Part shown: piece after piece, positions 47,646 through 57,325 of the stretch
Numbering within the stretch: the first letter of the stretch is position 1
Layout of the letters: each line of letters opens with the position of its first letter
NCBI RefSeq assembly: GCF_030683065.1
Contig: NZ_JAUXMX010000007.1
Location: 186,001 to 250,000, forward strand
DNA from: Pseudomonas sp.
GTDB taxonomy: Bacteria > Pseudomonadota > Gammaproteobacteria > Pseudomonadales > Pseudomonadaceae
DNA length: 64,000 nucleotides
Direction of reading: 5' to 3'
The notes under the pieces: generated by a model
The model's database searches: none
What the model saw: only the letters and a program-made list of their open reading frames with translations
What the model was told of the DNA's origin: nothing
Translations under genes and position numbers: made by a program

Positions 47646-49865
47646 GTGCCCGACGCCATTCTGCGCATTGCCCTGCCTTCGCCGCTGCGCCGCCTGTTCG
47701 ACTACCGCGCACCGCCCGGTGTCCCGCGCAGCGCCTTGCAGCCGGGCGCACGACTGCGTGTACCCTTTGGCCGGCGTGAGCTGATCGGTATTTTGATCGA
47801 GGTGACGGATCACAGCGAGGTCCCCGCAGACAAGCTCAAACCCGCCCTGCAACTGCTCGACGCCCAATCGCCGCTGCCGCCTGCGCTGTTCAAGTTGTGC
47901 CTGTGGACGGCGCAGTATTACCAGCACAGCCTAGGCGACACCCTCAGCTGGGCCCTGCCGGCACTGCTACGCCAGGGCGAACCGGCAGAGGCGCGCCAAG
48001 AGCGCTTCTGGCACATAGCCGAAGGCGCCAAACTGGATGACCCGCGCCTGAGCCGCGCACCCCGCCAACGCGATGCCCTGCAGACCATCGCCCAACACCC
48101 CCACGGCGTCGCTCATCAGTTGCTTGCTCAGTTGCAAATAAACAAGGAAAGCCTCGGCCTGCTGCGCGAGAAAGGCCTGGTCCACGTCGAGATACGCCGG
48201 CACATCATCAGCGAGCGCCACCTCAACTGGCTGGCGGAACCGGAGCTGCCCCTGAACCCGGAGCAACGCGCTGCAGCCGAAGCCATCCGCGCAGGCGCAG
48301 GGCGTTTCAATGCCTTTCTGCTCGCGGGGGTAACCGGCAGTGGCAAGACCGAGGTCTACCTGCAGCTGATCCGCGAGACCCTGGAAGCCGGCAAGCAAGC
48401 GCTGGTACTGATCCCGGAGATTAACCTCGGCCCGCAGACCCTGGCGCGCTTCGAGCGACGCTTCAACGCGCGGATCGCCCTGCTCCATTCCGGAGTCAAC
48501 GACCGCGAGCGCCTGGACGCCTGGCTCGCCGCCCGCGATGGCGAGGCCGACATCATCATCGGCACTCGCTCCGCGCTGTTCACGCCGATGCAGCGCCCCG
48601 GCCTGATCATCATCGATGAAGAACATGACGCATCCTATAAACAGCAAGAAGGCCTGCGCTATCACGCACGCGACCTGGCCGTGGTGCGCGCGCACCAGGA
48701 AAGCATCCCGATTGTGCTCGGCTCGGCCACGCCATCGCTGGAAAGCCTGCACAACGCCCACAGCGGCCGCTACGCCTTGCTGCACCTGCGCGAACGGGCC
48801 GGCGGTGCCAAACAGCCGCGCTTTCTGCGCCTGGATGTAAAGAGCCGGCCACTCGACTCGGGCATTTCCGCGCCCATGCAGCAAGCCATCGCCAAGACAC
48901 TGACGGCTGGCCAGCAGGTGCTGGTGTTTCTCAACCGTCGCGGTTTTGCCCCGACCCTGCTCTGCCACGACTGCGGCTGGCTGTCGGAGTGTCCGCGCTG
49001 CGACGCACGGATGACCGTGCACCAGCGCTCCGGCGAGTTGCGCTGCCACCACTGTGGCCACGTCGAACGCCAGCCGAGCAACTGCCCGAAATGCAACAAC
49101 GTCGACCTGCGCCCAGTCGGGGCCGGCACCGAGCGCGCGGAAGAACGGCTGGAAATTCTCTTTCCCGACGTACCAGTATTGCGCGTGGACCGCGACAGCA
49201 CCTCACGCAAAGAGGCCATGACCACCCTCTTCAATACCGTGCAACGCGGCGAGCCGTGCATCCTGGTCGGCACCCAGATGCTCGCCAAGGGCCACCACTT
49301 CCCGCGCGTCACCCTGGTGGCCATTCTCGATGCCGACGGCGGGTTGTTCTCCGCCGATTTTCGCGCCAGCGAGCGCATGGCCCAGCTGATCGTACAGGTT
49401 GCCGGCCGCGCCGGCCGTGCCGAGGAGCCAGGCAAAGTGATCATTCAGAGTCACCTGGCCGACCATCCTTTATTGGTGCAACTGACCGAACAGGGCTATT
49501 TCGCCTTCGCCGAACAAGCCCTGAGCGAGCGCCGCAGTGCCGGGCTGCCGCCATTCTGCCACCTCGCATTGCTGCGCGCAGAGGCGCACAAGCCGGGGCA
49601 GGCCGAAGGCTTTCTTGATGAGGCCTGCAGCGAAGCCGAATTGTTATTGAACGAACTCAAGCTAAGCGGCATCGAACTGCTTGGCCCGGTACCCGCGCCG
49701 ATGGAACGTCGTGCCGGCCGCTACCGCGCGCAACTCCTGGTGCAAGCCAACGCCCGTGCGCCGCTGCATCACCTGCTCAGCACCTGGATGCTCGCGCTGG
49801 AGCGAATGCCCAGCGGGCGCGCGGTACGCTGGTCGCTGGATGTCGACCCGATAGACTTATTCTGA
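47646..49865 (+). CDS. priA: Primosomal protein N', replication-restart helicase
   Basis: Restarts stalled replication forks by loading DnaB. 739 aa from a GTG with CTGGAG upstream. N-terminal 3'-OH-binding domain, then helicase motifs: Walker A GVTGSGKTEVYLQL, DEAH-like IIDEEHDASY, GSATPSLESL. Zinc-binding Cys pairs are in CHDCGWLSECPRCDAR and CHHCGHVERQPSNCPKC. Helicase-C motif VAGRAGRAEEPGKV and a C-terminal domain complete the protein. Confidence 0.97.
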   Translation: MPDAILRIALPSPLRRLFDYRAPPGVPRSALQPGARLRVPFGRRELIGILIEVTDHSEVPADKLKPALQLLDAQSPLPPALFKLCLWTAQYYQHSLGDTLSWALPALLRQGEPAEARQERFWHIAEGAKLDDPRLSRAPRQRDALQTIAQHPHGVAHQLLAQLQINKESLGLLREKGLVHVEIRRHIISERHLNWLAEPELPLNPEQRAAAEAIRAGAGRFNAFLLAGVTGSGKTEVYLQLIRETLEAGKQALVLIPEINLGPQTLARFERRFNARIALLHSGVNDRERLDAWLAARDGEADIIIGTRSALFTPMQRPGLIIIDEEHDASYKQQEGLRYHARDLAVVRAHQESIPIVLGSATPSLESLHNAHSGRYALLHLRERAGGAKQPRFLRLDVKSRPLDSGISAPMQQAIAKTLTAGQQVLVFLNRRGFAPTLLCHDCGWLSECPRCDARMTVHQRSGELRCHHCGHVERQPSNCPKCNNVDLRPVGAGTERAEERLEILFPDVPVLRVDRDSTSRKEAMTTLFNTVQRGEPCILVGTQMLAKGHHFPRVTLVAILDADGGLFSADFRASERMAQLIVQVAGRAGRAEEPGKVIIQSHLADHPLLVQLTEQGYFAFAEQALSERRSAGLPPFCHLALLRAEAHKPGQAEGFLDEACSEAELLLNELKLSGIELLGPVPAPMERRAGRYRAQLLVQANARAPLHHLLSTWMLALERMPSGRAVRWSLDVDPIDLF

Positions 49866-49866
49866 A

Positions 49867-49939
49867 GTAGGGTGCGCGGGGCCGCCTAGGCCGTGCGCAC
49901 CATTGGCACACCGGCAGGTGGTGCGCACGGCGCCCCTAC
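49867..49939. repeat. Dispersed intergenic palindrome, GTAGGGTGCGC type
   Basis: Outer arms GTAGGGTGCGCGGGGC and GCACGGCGCCCCTAC, with inner GTGCGCACCA / TGGTGCGCAC arms, in the priA-argS gap. Similar end sequence to the palindromes at 9343 and 26243. Confidence 0.75.
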
Positions 49940-50062
49940 ACAGCTTTATACCTGCTGCTTATGACGTGCCGCTTGAAGCGGTGCCCTTTGGGCGCCGATA
50001 ATGGCCAATTTTCCACCAGCGCCTTCGCGCGCCGCCGCTGACAACGGCCGACCGAGCAGACC

Positions 50063-51802
50063 ATGAAAGACAGCATTCGCCACCTGATCCAGCAAGCCCT
50101 GAACCGCCTCACCGCCGAAGACGTGCTGCCCGAGGGCCTGAGCCCGACGATCCAGGTGGAGAACACCAAGGACAAGAGCCACGGCGACTTCGCCAGCAAC
50201 ATCGCCATGATGCTGGCCAAGCCGGCCGGCATGAAGCCGCGCGACCTGGCCGAGAAGCTGATCGCCGCCTTGCCAGCCAATGCCGACATCAGCAAGGTCG
50301 AGATCGCCGGGCCGGGCTTCCTCAATTTCTACCAGAACACCCAGGCCCTGGCCGTGCGCCTGGATGCCCTGCTGGCCGACGCCAAGCTCGGCGTGCACAA
50401 GGCTGGCAACCCACAGACGGTGGTGGTCGACCTGTCCTCGCCGAACCTGGCCAAGGAAATGCACGTCGGCCACTTGCGCTCCACCATCATTGGCGATGCC
50501 GTAGCACGAGTGCTGGAGTTTCTCGGCGACCAGGTGATCCGGCAGAACCACGTCGGCGACTGGGGCACCCAGTTCGGCATGCTGCTGGCCTTTATGGAAG
50601 CCAATCCGGCCGCTGCCGAAAGTGAACTGGCCGACCTGGAAGGCTTCTACCGCGCAGCGAAAAAGTGCTTCGACGACTCTGCCGAGTTTGCCGAGCGCGC
50701 GCGCGAACTGGTGGTGCAACTGCAAGCCGGTGAAACTGAGTGCATGCGCCTGTGGCACCGCTTCAATGAGATTTCCCTGTCGCACTGCCAAAAGGCCTAC
50801 GACCGCTTGGGCGTCAAACTGAGCCCAGCCGACGTCAAGGGCGAGAGCGCCTACAACGCCGAGCTGCCGGGCATCATCGACGCCCTGCGGGCCACGGGCC
50901 TGCTCAGCGAGAGCGACGGCGCCCAGTGCGTGTTCATGGACACGTTCAAGAACGCCGAAGGTAACCCGTTGCCGGTGATCGTGCAGAAGGCCGGCGGCGG
51001 TTACCTGTACGCGACCACCGACCTGGCCGCCATGCGTTACCGCAGCCAGGTACTGAAAGCCGATCGCGCCCTGTATTTCGTCGATCAGCGCCAGGCCCTG
51101 CACTTCCAGATGACCTTCGAAGTGGCGCGCCGCGCTGGCTTCGTGCATGACGGCATGCAACTCGAACACATGGGCTTCGGCACCATGAACGGCGCCGACG
51201 GCCGCCCGTTCAAGACACGCGACGGCGGCACGGTCAAGCTGATCGACCTGCTCGATGAAGCCGAAGAGCGCGCCTACAGCCTGGTCAAAGGCAAGAACCC
51301 GGAACTGGATGAAAGCGAGCTGCGCAACATCGCTCACGCGGTCGGTATTGGCGCGGTTAAATACGCCGATCTGTCCAAGCATCGCACCAGCGATTACCGC
51401 TTTAACTTCGAACAAATGCTCAGCTTCGAGGGCAACACCGCGCCCTATCTGCTGTACGCCTACACCCGGGTGGCCAGCGTGTTCCGCAAGCTGGGCAAGG
51501 GCTTCGAGGCAATTGAAGGCAGCCTCAACCTGCAGGCGGCCCATGAAATCGAACTGGCCGGCAAACTCGCACAGTTCAACGAAGTGCTGGGCAGCGTGGC
51601 CGACAAGGGCGAACCGCACCTGCTCTGCGCCTACCTGTACGACGTAGCAGGATTGTTCTCCAGTTTCTACGAGCATTGCCCTATCCTCGCCGCCGAGGAC
51701 CAGGCAACCCAGCAGAGCCGTTTGCGCCTGGCTGCTTTAACCGGCCGCACACTCAAGCAGGGCCTGGAACTGCTTGGCCTGGAAACCCTGGAGCGCATGT
51801 AA
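50063..51802 (+). CDS. argS: Arginyl-tRNA synthetase
   Basis: Class I synthetase charging tRNA-Arg. 579 aa. Add-1 domain at the N-terminus, the HIGH-type motif MHVGHLRST at about residues 133-141, and the KMSK-equivalent loop [10 protein letters not shown] (about residues 380-390), as in most bacterial ArgRS that lack a canonical KMSK. The DALR anticodon-binding domain ends the protein (LGLETLERM). Directly followed by the SPOR gene: the GTG start touches the TAA stop. Confidence 0.97.
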   Translation: MKDSIRHLIQQALNRLTAEDVLPEGLSPTIQVENTKDKSHGDFASNIAMMLAKPAGMKPRDLAEKLIAALPANADISKVEIAGPGFLNFYQNTQALAVRLDALLADAKLGVHKAGNPQTVVVDLSSPNLAKEMHVGHLRSTIIGDAVARVLEFLGDQVIRQNHVGDWGTQFGMLLAFMEANPAAAESELADLEGFYRAAKKCFDDSAEFAERARELVVQLQAGETECMRLWHRFNEISLSHCQKAYDRLGVKLSPADVKGESAYNAELPGIIDALRATGLLSESDGAQCVFMDTFKNAEGNPLPVIVQKAGGGYLYATTDLAAMRYRSQVLKADRALYFVDQRQALHFQMTFEVARRAGFVHDGMQLEHMGFGTMNGADGRPFKTRDGGTVKLIDLLDEAEERAYSLVKGKNPELDESELRNIAHAVGIGAVKYADLSKHRTSDYRFNFEQMLSFEGNTAPYLLYAYTRVASVFRKLGKGFEAIEGSLNLQAAHEIELAGKLAQFNEVLGSVADKGEPHLLCAYLYDVAGLFSSFYEHCPILAAEDQATQQSRLRLAALTGRTLKQGLELLGLETLERM

Positions 51803-52486
51803 GTGGCAGCAGCACGCAAGAAGCCCCCAGCCAAACGCGGCGCCAGCCGCTACAAGGCACCGGCGAAGAAACCCGTGCCCGGCTGGATCTGGCTGGCCTG
51901 CGGCCTGGTGGTTGGGGTGTTCGTCATGCTACTGATGAACCTGCAGCCGGGCAGCGACGCAGTCAAACGTAACAAGGCCGAGACCGCCAGCAGCCAGGTA
52001 AAGCCGAAACCTGAAACGCAAGAGCCAGCCAAGCCCAAGTACGACTTCTATACCCTACTGCCCGAGTCAGAAGTCATCGTGCCGCCGGATGCCCTGCCGC
52101 CCCCCGCCCCCGAGCAACAACCGGTGACGCCTGCAGAAGCGGAAAAGATCGACGCCGCCCGCGCCCTGGCCGCACTCAACGGCGAAACGCCACCGCCCGC
52201 ACCGCCTGTAGCCAAGCCCGAACCTGCTGCCCAGGCGCCACTCAGCACCCAGTTTTTCCTCCAGGCCGGCTCGTTCCGGCGCAAGGATGACGCGGAAAGC
52301 GTCCGTGCGCAGATCATCCTGCTCGGCCAGAATGTGCGCGTGGAGTCCGGCACGGTGCGCGAAGAAACCTGGTACCGCGTACTGGTCGGCCCCTTCGCCA
52401 ACCGCGAGCAACTCGCGGTATCGCAAAAAGCCCTGTCGGCCAACGGCTTCAGCAATTTGCTTCTGCAGCAACGGCAGAACCGCTAA
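51803..52486 (+). CDS. FtsN-like SPOR-domain protein
   Basis: 227-aa bitopic protein. A basic cytoplasmic N-terminus (ARKKPPAKRGASRYK), a transmembrane helix (about residues 29-47), a Pro/Glu-rich periplasmic linker (60-140) and a C-terminal SPOR domain (about 148-225, QAGSFRRKDDAESVRAQIILLG). SPOR domains bind denuded glycan at the division site, so a role in cell division is likely. Called FtsN-like by layout; FtsN itself is poorly conserved in sequence. Starts with GTG immediately after the argS stop. Confidence 0.85.
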   Translation: MAAARKKPPAKRGASRYKAPAKKPVPGWIWLACGLVVGVFVMLLMNLQPGSDAVKRNKAETASSQVKPKPETQEPAKPKYDFYTLLPESEVIVPPDALPPPAPEQQPVTPAEAEKIDAARALAALNGETPPPAPPVAKPEPAAQAPLSTQFFLQAGSFRRKDDAESVRAQIILLGQNVRVESGTVREETWYRVLVGPFANREQLAVSQKALSANGFSNLLLQQRQNR

Positions 52487-52594
52487 CACTCGCCCCGACC
52501 GGCTCCATTGGGGCCGGCCGATGGTTCTGGCGCTGTCGGCAACCTGCTGTTACAGGCGCGACCACACCGTTTAGTCGAGAATCATCGGCTGTTG

Positions 52595-52623
52595 GTTGAA
52601 AAGTGCTGCACGCCCCCCCATTT
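52595..52623 (+). promoter_or_regulatory. Sigma-32-type heat-shock promoter of hslVU
   Basis: GTTGAAA (52595-52601) and CCCCATTT (52616-52623), separated by 14 nt, match the RpoH consensus CTTGAAA - N13-15 - CCCCATnT very closely. It lies 46 nt before the hslV TTG start. This fits the known heat-shock control of hslVU. Confidence 0.75.
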
Positions 52624-52668
52624 GAAACTGCATCGGGCATTTTCGCCCCGCGGCATGGAGACTCCCCT

Positions 52669-53202
52669 TTGACCACCATCGTTTCAGTGCGCCGCCACGG
52701 CAAAGTCGTCATGGGCGGCGACGGCCAGGTTTCCCTCGGTAATACCGTGATGAAAGGCAACGCGAAAAAAGTTCGCCGCCTCTACCACGGCCAGGTATTG
52801 GCCGGTTTTGCCGGTGCCACTGCAGATGCCTTCACCCTGTTCGAGCGCTTCGAAGGCAAGCTGGAAAAACACCAGGGCCACCTGGTACGCGCCGCCGTCG
52901 AGCTGGCCAAAGACTGGCGCACCGACCGCTCGCTAAGCCGCCTGGAAGCCATGCTCGCGGTTGCCAACAAAGACGCCTCACTGATTATTACCGGCAATGG
53001 CGACGTAGTGGAGCCGGAACACGGCTTGATCGCCATGGGTTCCGGCGGTGGTTTCGCCCAGGCGGCGGCCCTGGCCTTGCTGCAAAACACCGAGCAAATG
53101 TCGGCCCACGAAATTGCGGAAAAAGCGCTGAACATTGCCGCGTCCATCTGCGTCTTTACCAATCAGAACCTGACTATCGAGGAACTGGATTCGGCCATCT
53201 GA
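52669..53202 (+). CDS. hslV: ATP-dependent protease subunit HslV
   Basis: Proteasome-like peptidase of the HslVU (ClpQY) protease. 177 aa from a TTG start (GGAG 8 nt upstream); the frame stays open upstream but this start gives the family N-terminus MTTIVSVRR. After Met removal Thr2 is the catalytic nucleophile. Also [24 protein letters not shown] and [15 protein letters not shown]. Cotranscribed with hslU (27-nt gap) from a sigma-32-type promoter. Confidence 0.97.
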   Translation: MTTIVSVRRHGKVVMGGDGQVSLGNTVMKGNAKKVRRLYHGQVLAGFAGATADAFTLFERFEGKLEKHQGHLVRAAVELAKDWRTDRSLSRLEAMLAVANKDASLIITGNGDVVEPEHGLIAMGSGGGFAQAAALALLQNTEQMSAHEIAEKALNIAASICVFTNQNLTIEELDSAI

Positions 53203-53229
53203 GCCGATTTCCGTTCGGAGCCGCCTGCT

Positions 53230-54570
53230 ATGTCCATGACGCCCCGCGAGATCGTTCACGAACTCAACCGCCACATCATCGGCCAGGACGACGCCAAGCG
53301 TGCCGTGGCCATCGCCCTGCGCAATCGCTGGCGACGCATGCAGCTCCCCCTGGAGTTGCGTGCCGAAGTGACGCCAAAGAACATCCTGATGATCGGCCCG
53401 ACCGGTGTCGGCAAGACCGAAATCGCCCGGCGCCTGGCCAAACTGGCGGGCGCGCCCTTCATCAAGGTCGAAGCGACCAAGTTCACCGAAGTCGGCTACG
53501 TTGGCCGCGACGTTGAGTCGATCATTCGCGACCTGGCCGATGCCGCAGTGAAAATGCTCCGCGAGCAGGAAATCGTCAAAGTCCGCCACCGCGCCGAGGA
53601 CGCCGCCGAAGAGCGCATCCTCGATGCCCTGCTACCCCCTGCGCGTGCCGGCTTCAATGAAGACCCCACGCCAAGCAGCGACTCCAATACCCGCCAGCTG
53701 TTCCGCAAGCGCCTGCGCGAAGGCCAGCTAGATGACAAGGACATCGACATCGAGGTGGCTGACAGTCCGGCAGGCATCGAGATCATGACCCCGCCAGGCA
53801 TGGAAGAGATGACCAACCAGCTGCAGAGCCTGTTCTCCAGCATGGGCAAGGGCAAGAAGAAGAGCCGCACCCTCAAGGTCAAGGAAGCACTGAAGCTGGT
53901 GCGCGACGAAGAAGCCGCACGCCTGGTCAACGAGGAGGAGCTGAAAGCCCGCGCCCTGGAAGCCGTGGAACAGAATGGTATCGTCTTCATCGACGAGATC
54001 GACAAAGTCGCCAAGCGCGGCAACGTTGGTGGCGCCGATGTTTCTCGCGAAGGCGTGCAACGCGACCTGCTGCCATTGATCGAAGGCTGCACGGTCAACA
54101 CCAAACTGGGCATGGTCAAGACCGACCACATCCTGTTTATCGCCTCCGGCGCTTTCCACCTGAGCAAGCCCAGCGACCTGGTGCCGGAACTGCAGGGGCG
54201 CCTGCCGATCCGCGTCGAACTCAAGGCACTGTCGCCGGAAGATTTCGAGCGCATCCTCACCGAACCGCACGCCTCGCTGACCGAACAGTACATTGCCCTG
54301 CTCAACACCGAGGGCTTGAAAATCGAGTTCGCCGCCGACGGCATCAAGCGGATCGCCGAGATCGCCTGGCAGGTCAACGAGAAGACCGAGAACATCGGTG
54401 CACGCCGCTTGCACACCCTGCTTGAGCGGTTGCTTGAGGAGGTGTCGTTCAGCGCCGGCGACCTGGCGGCCCAGCACGACGAGAAGCCGATCCATATTGA
54501 TGCCGACTACGTCAACGACCACCTCGGCGAACTGGCTGAGGACGAAGACCTGTCGCGCTATATTCTTTAA
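53230..54570 (+). CDS. hslU: ATP-dependent protease ATPase subunit HslU
   Basis: AAA+ unfoldase that feeds substrates to HslV. 446 aa. Walker A GPTGVGKT at residues 56-63, Walker [12 protein letters not shown], the intermediate I domain (about 110-240) and sensor regions, and the C-terminal tail (LSRYIL) that inserts into HslV to activate it. Follows hslV in the same transcript. Confidence 0.97.
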   Translation: MSMTPREIVHELNRHIIGQDDAKRAVAIALRNRWRRMQLPLELRAEVTPKNILMIGPTGVGKTEIARRLAKLAGAPFIKVEATKFTEVGYVGRDVESIIRDLADAAVKMLREQEIVKVRHRAEDAAEERILDALLPPARAGFNEDPTPSSDSNTRQLFRKRLREGQLDDKDIDIEVADSPAGIEIMTPPGMEEMTNQLQSLFSSMGKGKKKSRTLKVKEALKLVRDEEAARLVNEEELKARALEAVEQNGIVFIDEIDKVAKRGNVGGADVSREGVQRDLLPLIEGCTVNTKLGMVKTDHILFIASGAFHLSKPSDLVPELQGRLPIRVELKALSPEDFERILTEPHASLTEQYIALLNTEGLKIEFAADGIKRIAEIAWQVNEKTENIGARRLHTLLERLLEEVSFSAGDLAAQHDEKPIHIDADYVNDHLGELAEDEDLSRYIL

Positions 54571-54668
54571 CCCAACAGCCAACCTGCAGGCGCCAGCGTG
54601 CGCTGGTCCGGCACCCCAACGGGATGCTCGATCGCCAGCAAGCTGGCGCCTACAACAGCGGGGCATCA

Positions 54669-55043
54669 ATGATGAACATTCCCAGCGCCGTCAAACTGCA
54701 CAAAGCATCGCGAACCCTGGAGCTGCAGTACGGCAGCGCCAGCTACACCCTGCCGGCAGAATTCCTGCGCGTGCACTCGCCTTCGGCCGAGGTACAAGGC
54801 CACGGCAAACCAATCCTGCAAGTCGGCAAGCTGCATGCCGCCCTGAGCGGCGTTGAGCCGGCAGGTAATTACGCCCTGAAACTCTGCTTCGACGATGGCC
54901 ACGACAGCGGCCTGTTCAGCTGGGACTACCTCTACAAACTGGCAACCCATCAGGACAGCCTGTGGGCCGACTACCTGGCCGCGCTAGCGGCTGCCGGACA
55001 ATCTCGCGACCCAAATGAGTTCGTGGTCAAGCTGATGCTCTAG
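54669..55043 (+). CDS. DUF971 (gamma-butyrobetaine hydroxylase N-terminal-like) protein
   Basis: 124 aa from the first of two adjacent ATGs (54669, 54672; GGGG upstream). A small beta domain: SYTLPAEFLRVHSPSAEVQGHG and NYALKLCFDDGHDSGLFSWDYLYKL, the core of the DUF971 family, otherwise found fused to carnitine-pathway dioxygenases and in 4Fe-4S-scaffold-linked proteins. No dioxygenase domain follows here. It is conserved after hslU in Pseudomonas. Function unknown. Confidence 0.85.
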   Translation: MMNIPSAVKLHKASRTLELQYGSASYTLPAEFLRVHSPSAEVQGHGKPILQVGKLHAALSGVEPAGNYALKLCFDDGHDSGLFSWDYLYKLATHQDSLWADYLAALAAAGQSRDPNEFVVKLML

Positions 55044-55070
55044 CAACCTGCCTGAAGCATTCGCAGGTTG
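55044..55070 (+). terminator. Hairpin after the hslVU-DUF971 genes
   Basis: CAACCTGC and GCAGGTTG form a perfect 8-bp stem around an 11-nt loop, directly after the DUF971 stop codon, followed by TGAAAATATTT. Candidate terminator of the hslVU operon with a weak T-tract. Confidence 0.5.
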
Positions 55071-55338
55071 TGAAAATATTTCGCGGCGCATTGACCACCT
55101 CCAGACACCTGCACTCGCCGGGCACTTTTTCACACGTTCTCGGCGCGGCCCAGCCAAACAGCCGAGCTAGAGCCTCTGCGCCCCGCACCAACCACCTGCA
55201 ATGCCCCCTGGCGAGCGCGCAAGCGCGGCGGCCTGAGGTTAGAGCGCACTTTCTAATCTATCGCGGCATACTCTTCGCGCATTTGGCTTGCATCGCAGCC
55301 AGCTTGCGCAAATCAAAAAACTCGGGTAACCAAGGAAC

Positions 55339-55354
55339 TGGCAGGTACTCTGCA
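55339..55354 (+). promoter_or_regulatory. Sigma-54-like promoter upstream of phaC1
   Basis: TGGCAGG-TACT-CTGCA keeps the GG-N10-GC spacing and matches most of the TGGCACG-N4-TTGCW consensus. It lies about 140 nt before phaC1. The whole 449-nt gap (55044-55492) holds the hslVU hairpin, this element and no gene that I can support. Confidence 0.45.
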
Positions 55355-55492
55355 CTTGCTGACTGGGCAACTGCTTAAACAGATGCGGAGCTAATCCGCC
55401 CCCGTAACCCGAGCAATACCAGGCTCCTATTTACTGTGTCGCCACGCACAGCAGCATGCCGGTATTCGCCGCAGGACAATGGAGCGTCGTAG

Positions 55493-57172
55493 ATGACCGA
55501 AAAAAATAATGATGTCCTGAAGAAGCAAGCCTCGGAAAACACCCTCGGCTTGAACCCGATCATCGGCATCCAAAGTAAAGATCTACTGACCTCGGCACGC
55601 ACAGTGTTCACCCAAGCCATTCGACAACCGCTGCACAGCGCCAAGCATGTCGCGCATTTTGGTGTGGAACTGAAGAACGTTCTGTTTGGCAAGTCCGACC
55701 TGCAGCCCGAGAGTAACGACCGTCGCTTCGTCGACCCGGCCTGGAGCCAAAATCCGCTGTACAAGCGCTACCTGCAAACCTACCTGGCCTGGCGCAAGGA
55801 ACTGCATGACTGGGTCGAGCACAGCAACATGTCGGAGCAGGACGCCAACCGCGGCCACTTCCTGGTCAACCTGATGACCGATGCCATGGCGCCAAGCAAC
55901 AGCATGGCCAACCCAGCGGCGGTCAAGCGCTTCTTTGAAACCGGCGGCAAGAGCATGCTCGACGGTCTTTCGCACCTGGCCAAGGACATTGTCAATAACG
56001 GCGGCATGCCCAGCCAGGTCGACATGAACGCCTTCGAGGTCGGCAAGAGCCTGGCCACGACCGAGGGCGCGGTGGTGTTCCGTAATAGTGTGCTGGAACT
56101 GATCCACTATCGACCGATAACAGAACAGGTGCATGAGCGGCCGATACTGGTCGTGCCACCACAGATCAACAAATTCTATGTATTCGATCTGTCACCGGAA
56201 AAGAGCCTGGCACGCTTTCTATTGCGTAGCGGCATACAAACCTTCGTCGTCAGTTGGCGCAATCCGACCAAAGCGCAACGCGAGTGGGGCCTGTCGAGCT
56301 ATATCGAAGCGCTCAAAGAAGCCATCGACGCCGTCATCGCAATTACCGGCAGCCAGGACATCAATATGCTCGGCGCCTGCTCGGGCGGGCTGACCACCGC
56401 GTCGCTGCTCGGCCACTATGCGGCGCTGGGTGAAAACAAGGTACACGCCCTGACCCTGCTGGTCAGCGTGCTGGACAACAAGCTGGACACCACTGTCGCC
56501 CTGTTTGCCGATGACAAGACCCTGGAGATGGCCAAACGACGCTCCTACCAGGCCGGCGTCATCGAAGGCAGCGACATGGCCAAGGTGTTCGCCTGGATGC
56601 GCCCCAACGACCTGATCTGGAACTACTGGGTCAACAACTACCTGCTCGGCAACGAGCCGCCGGTTTTCGACATTCTCTACTGGAACAACGACACCACACG
56701 CCTGCCCGCCGCACTGCATGGCGAGTTCATCGACATGTTCAAGACCAACCCGCTGATTCGCCCCGGCGCCCTGGAAGTCTGCGGCACGCCGATCAACCTC
56801 AAGCAGGTCACCTGCGACGTTTTCTGTCTCGCCGGGACCACCGATCACATCACACCCTGGGAGGCGTGCTACAAGTCAGCCCGCTTGTTCGGCGGCAAAT
56901 GTGAGTTCGTGCTGTCCAGCAGCGGGCACATCCAGAGCATCCTCAACCCGCCGGGCAATCCCAAGTCGCGCTACATGACCAACACGGAACTGCCGTTCGA
57001 ACCGAAAGACTGGCAGGAAAGCGCGACCAAGCACACCGACTCCTGGTGGTTGCATTGGCAGAAGTGGCTAAGCGAGCGCTCCGGCGCAAGCAAAAAAGCA
57101 CCCACCAAGCTGGGCAACAAACAGTTCTCGCCAGGCGAGGCAGCACCAGGTACCTACGTGCACGAACGCTGA
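55493..57172 (+). CDS. phaC1: Poly(3-hydroxyalkanoate) synthase 1 (class II)
   Basis: Polymerises medium-chain-length (R)-3-hydroxyacyl-CoA into PHA at the granule surface. 559 aa, the class II length. An N-terminal domain is followed by an alpha/beta-hydrolase domain with the lipase-like box GACSGGL carrying the nucleophile Cys296. The catalytic Asp is expected in the segment with TTDHITPW and the His in SSSGHIQSILNPPGNPK. Shares long identical blocks with PhaC2 (e.g. AKVFAWMRPNDLIWNYW). First gene of phaC1-Z-C2-D. Confidence 0.98.
   Translation: MTEKNNDVLKKQASENTLGLNPIIGIQSKDLLTSARTVFTQAIRQPLHSAKHVAHFGVELKNVLFGKSDLQPESNDRRFVDPAWSQNPLYKRYLQTYLAWRKELHDWVEHSNMSEQDANRGHFLVNLMTDAMAPSNSMANPAAVKRFFETGGKSMLDGLSHLAKDIVNNGGMPSQVDMNAFEVGKSLATTEGAVVFRNSVLELIHYRPITEQVHERPILVVPPQINKFYVFDLSPEKSLARFLLRSGIQTFVVSWRNPTKAQREWGLSSYIEALKEAIDAVIAITGSQDINMLGACSGGLTTASLLGHYAALGENKVHALTLLVSVLDNKLDTTVALFADDKTLEMAKRRSYQAGVIEGSDMAKVFAWMRPNDLIWNYWVNNYLLGNEPPVFDILYWNNDTTRLPAALHGEFIDMFKTNPLIRPGALEVCGTPINLKQVTCDVFCLAGTTDHITPWEACYKSARLFGGKCEFVLSSSGHIQSILNPPGNPKSRYMTNTELPFEPKDWQESATKHTDSWWLHWQKWLSERSGASKKAPTKLGNKQFSPGEAAPGTYVHER
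55502..55509 (+). promoter_or_regulatory. A-rich Hfq/Crc-like site at the phaC1 start
   Basis: AAAAATAA, codons 4-6 of phaC1, fits the AAnAAnAA motif bound by Hfq/Crc in Pseudomonas catabolite repression. Crc control of phaC1 translation is known in P. putida; the site here is a sequence match only. Confidence 0.45.
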
Positions 57173-57199
57173 TCGACTGCGCACTGCGCACTACTGCCC

Positions 57200-57219
57200 G
57201 CGGCACCTGGAAGTGCCGC
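57200..57219 (+). other. Hairpin in the phaC1-phaZ gap
   Basis: GCGGCAC-CTGGAA-GTGCCGC: a perfect 7-bp stem, 28 nt after phaC1. No T-tract, so it may attenuate or protect the upstream message. The 153-nt gap holds nothing else I can call. Confidence 0.4.
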
Positions 57220-57325
57220 TCGCCCAACCGGCCCTCCAGCCGCGCCGGCGGCCAGGTTAGCCCTGGCAGTTCTGGGAGTGACCTGGAAGGTCTCATCCAG
57301 TGTTTTAATTCATAGGGCCGCGCGC

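Noticed and set aside
49946..51676. 576-aa open frame on the minus strand over argS
   Set aside because: An antisense shadow of argS with no ribosome-binding site and low-complexity composition.
55070..55378. 102-aa plus-strand frame in the phaC1 leader
   Set aside because: No ribosome-binding site, no family similarity, and it spans the sigma-54-like element.
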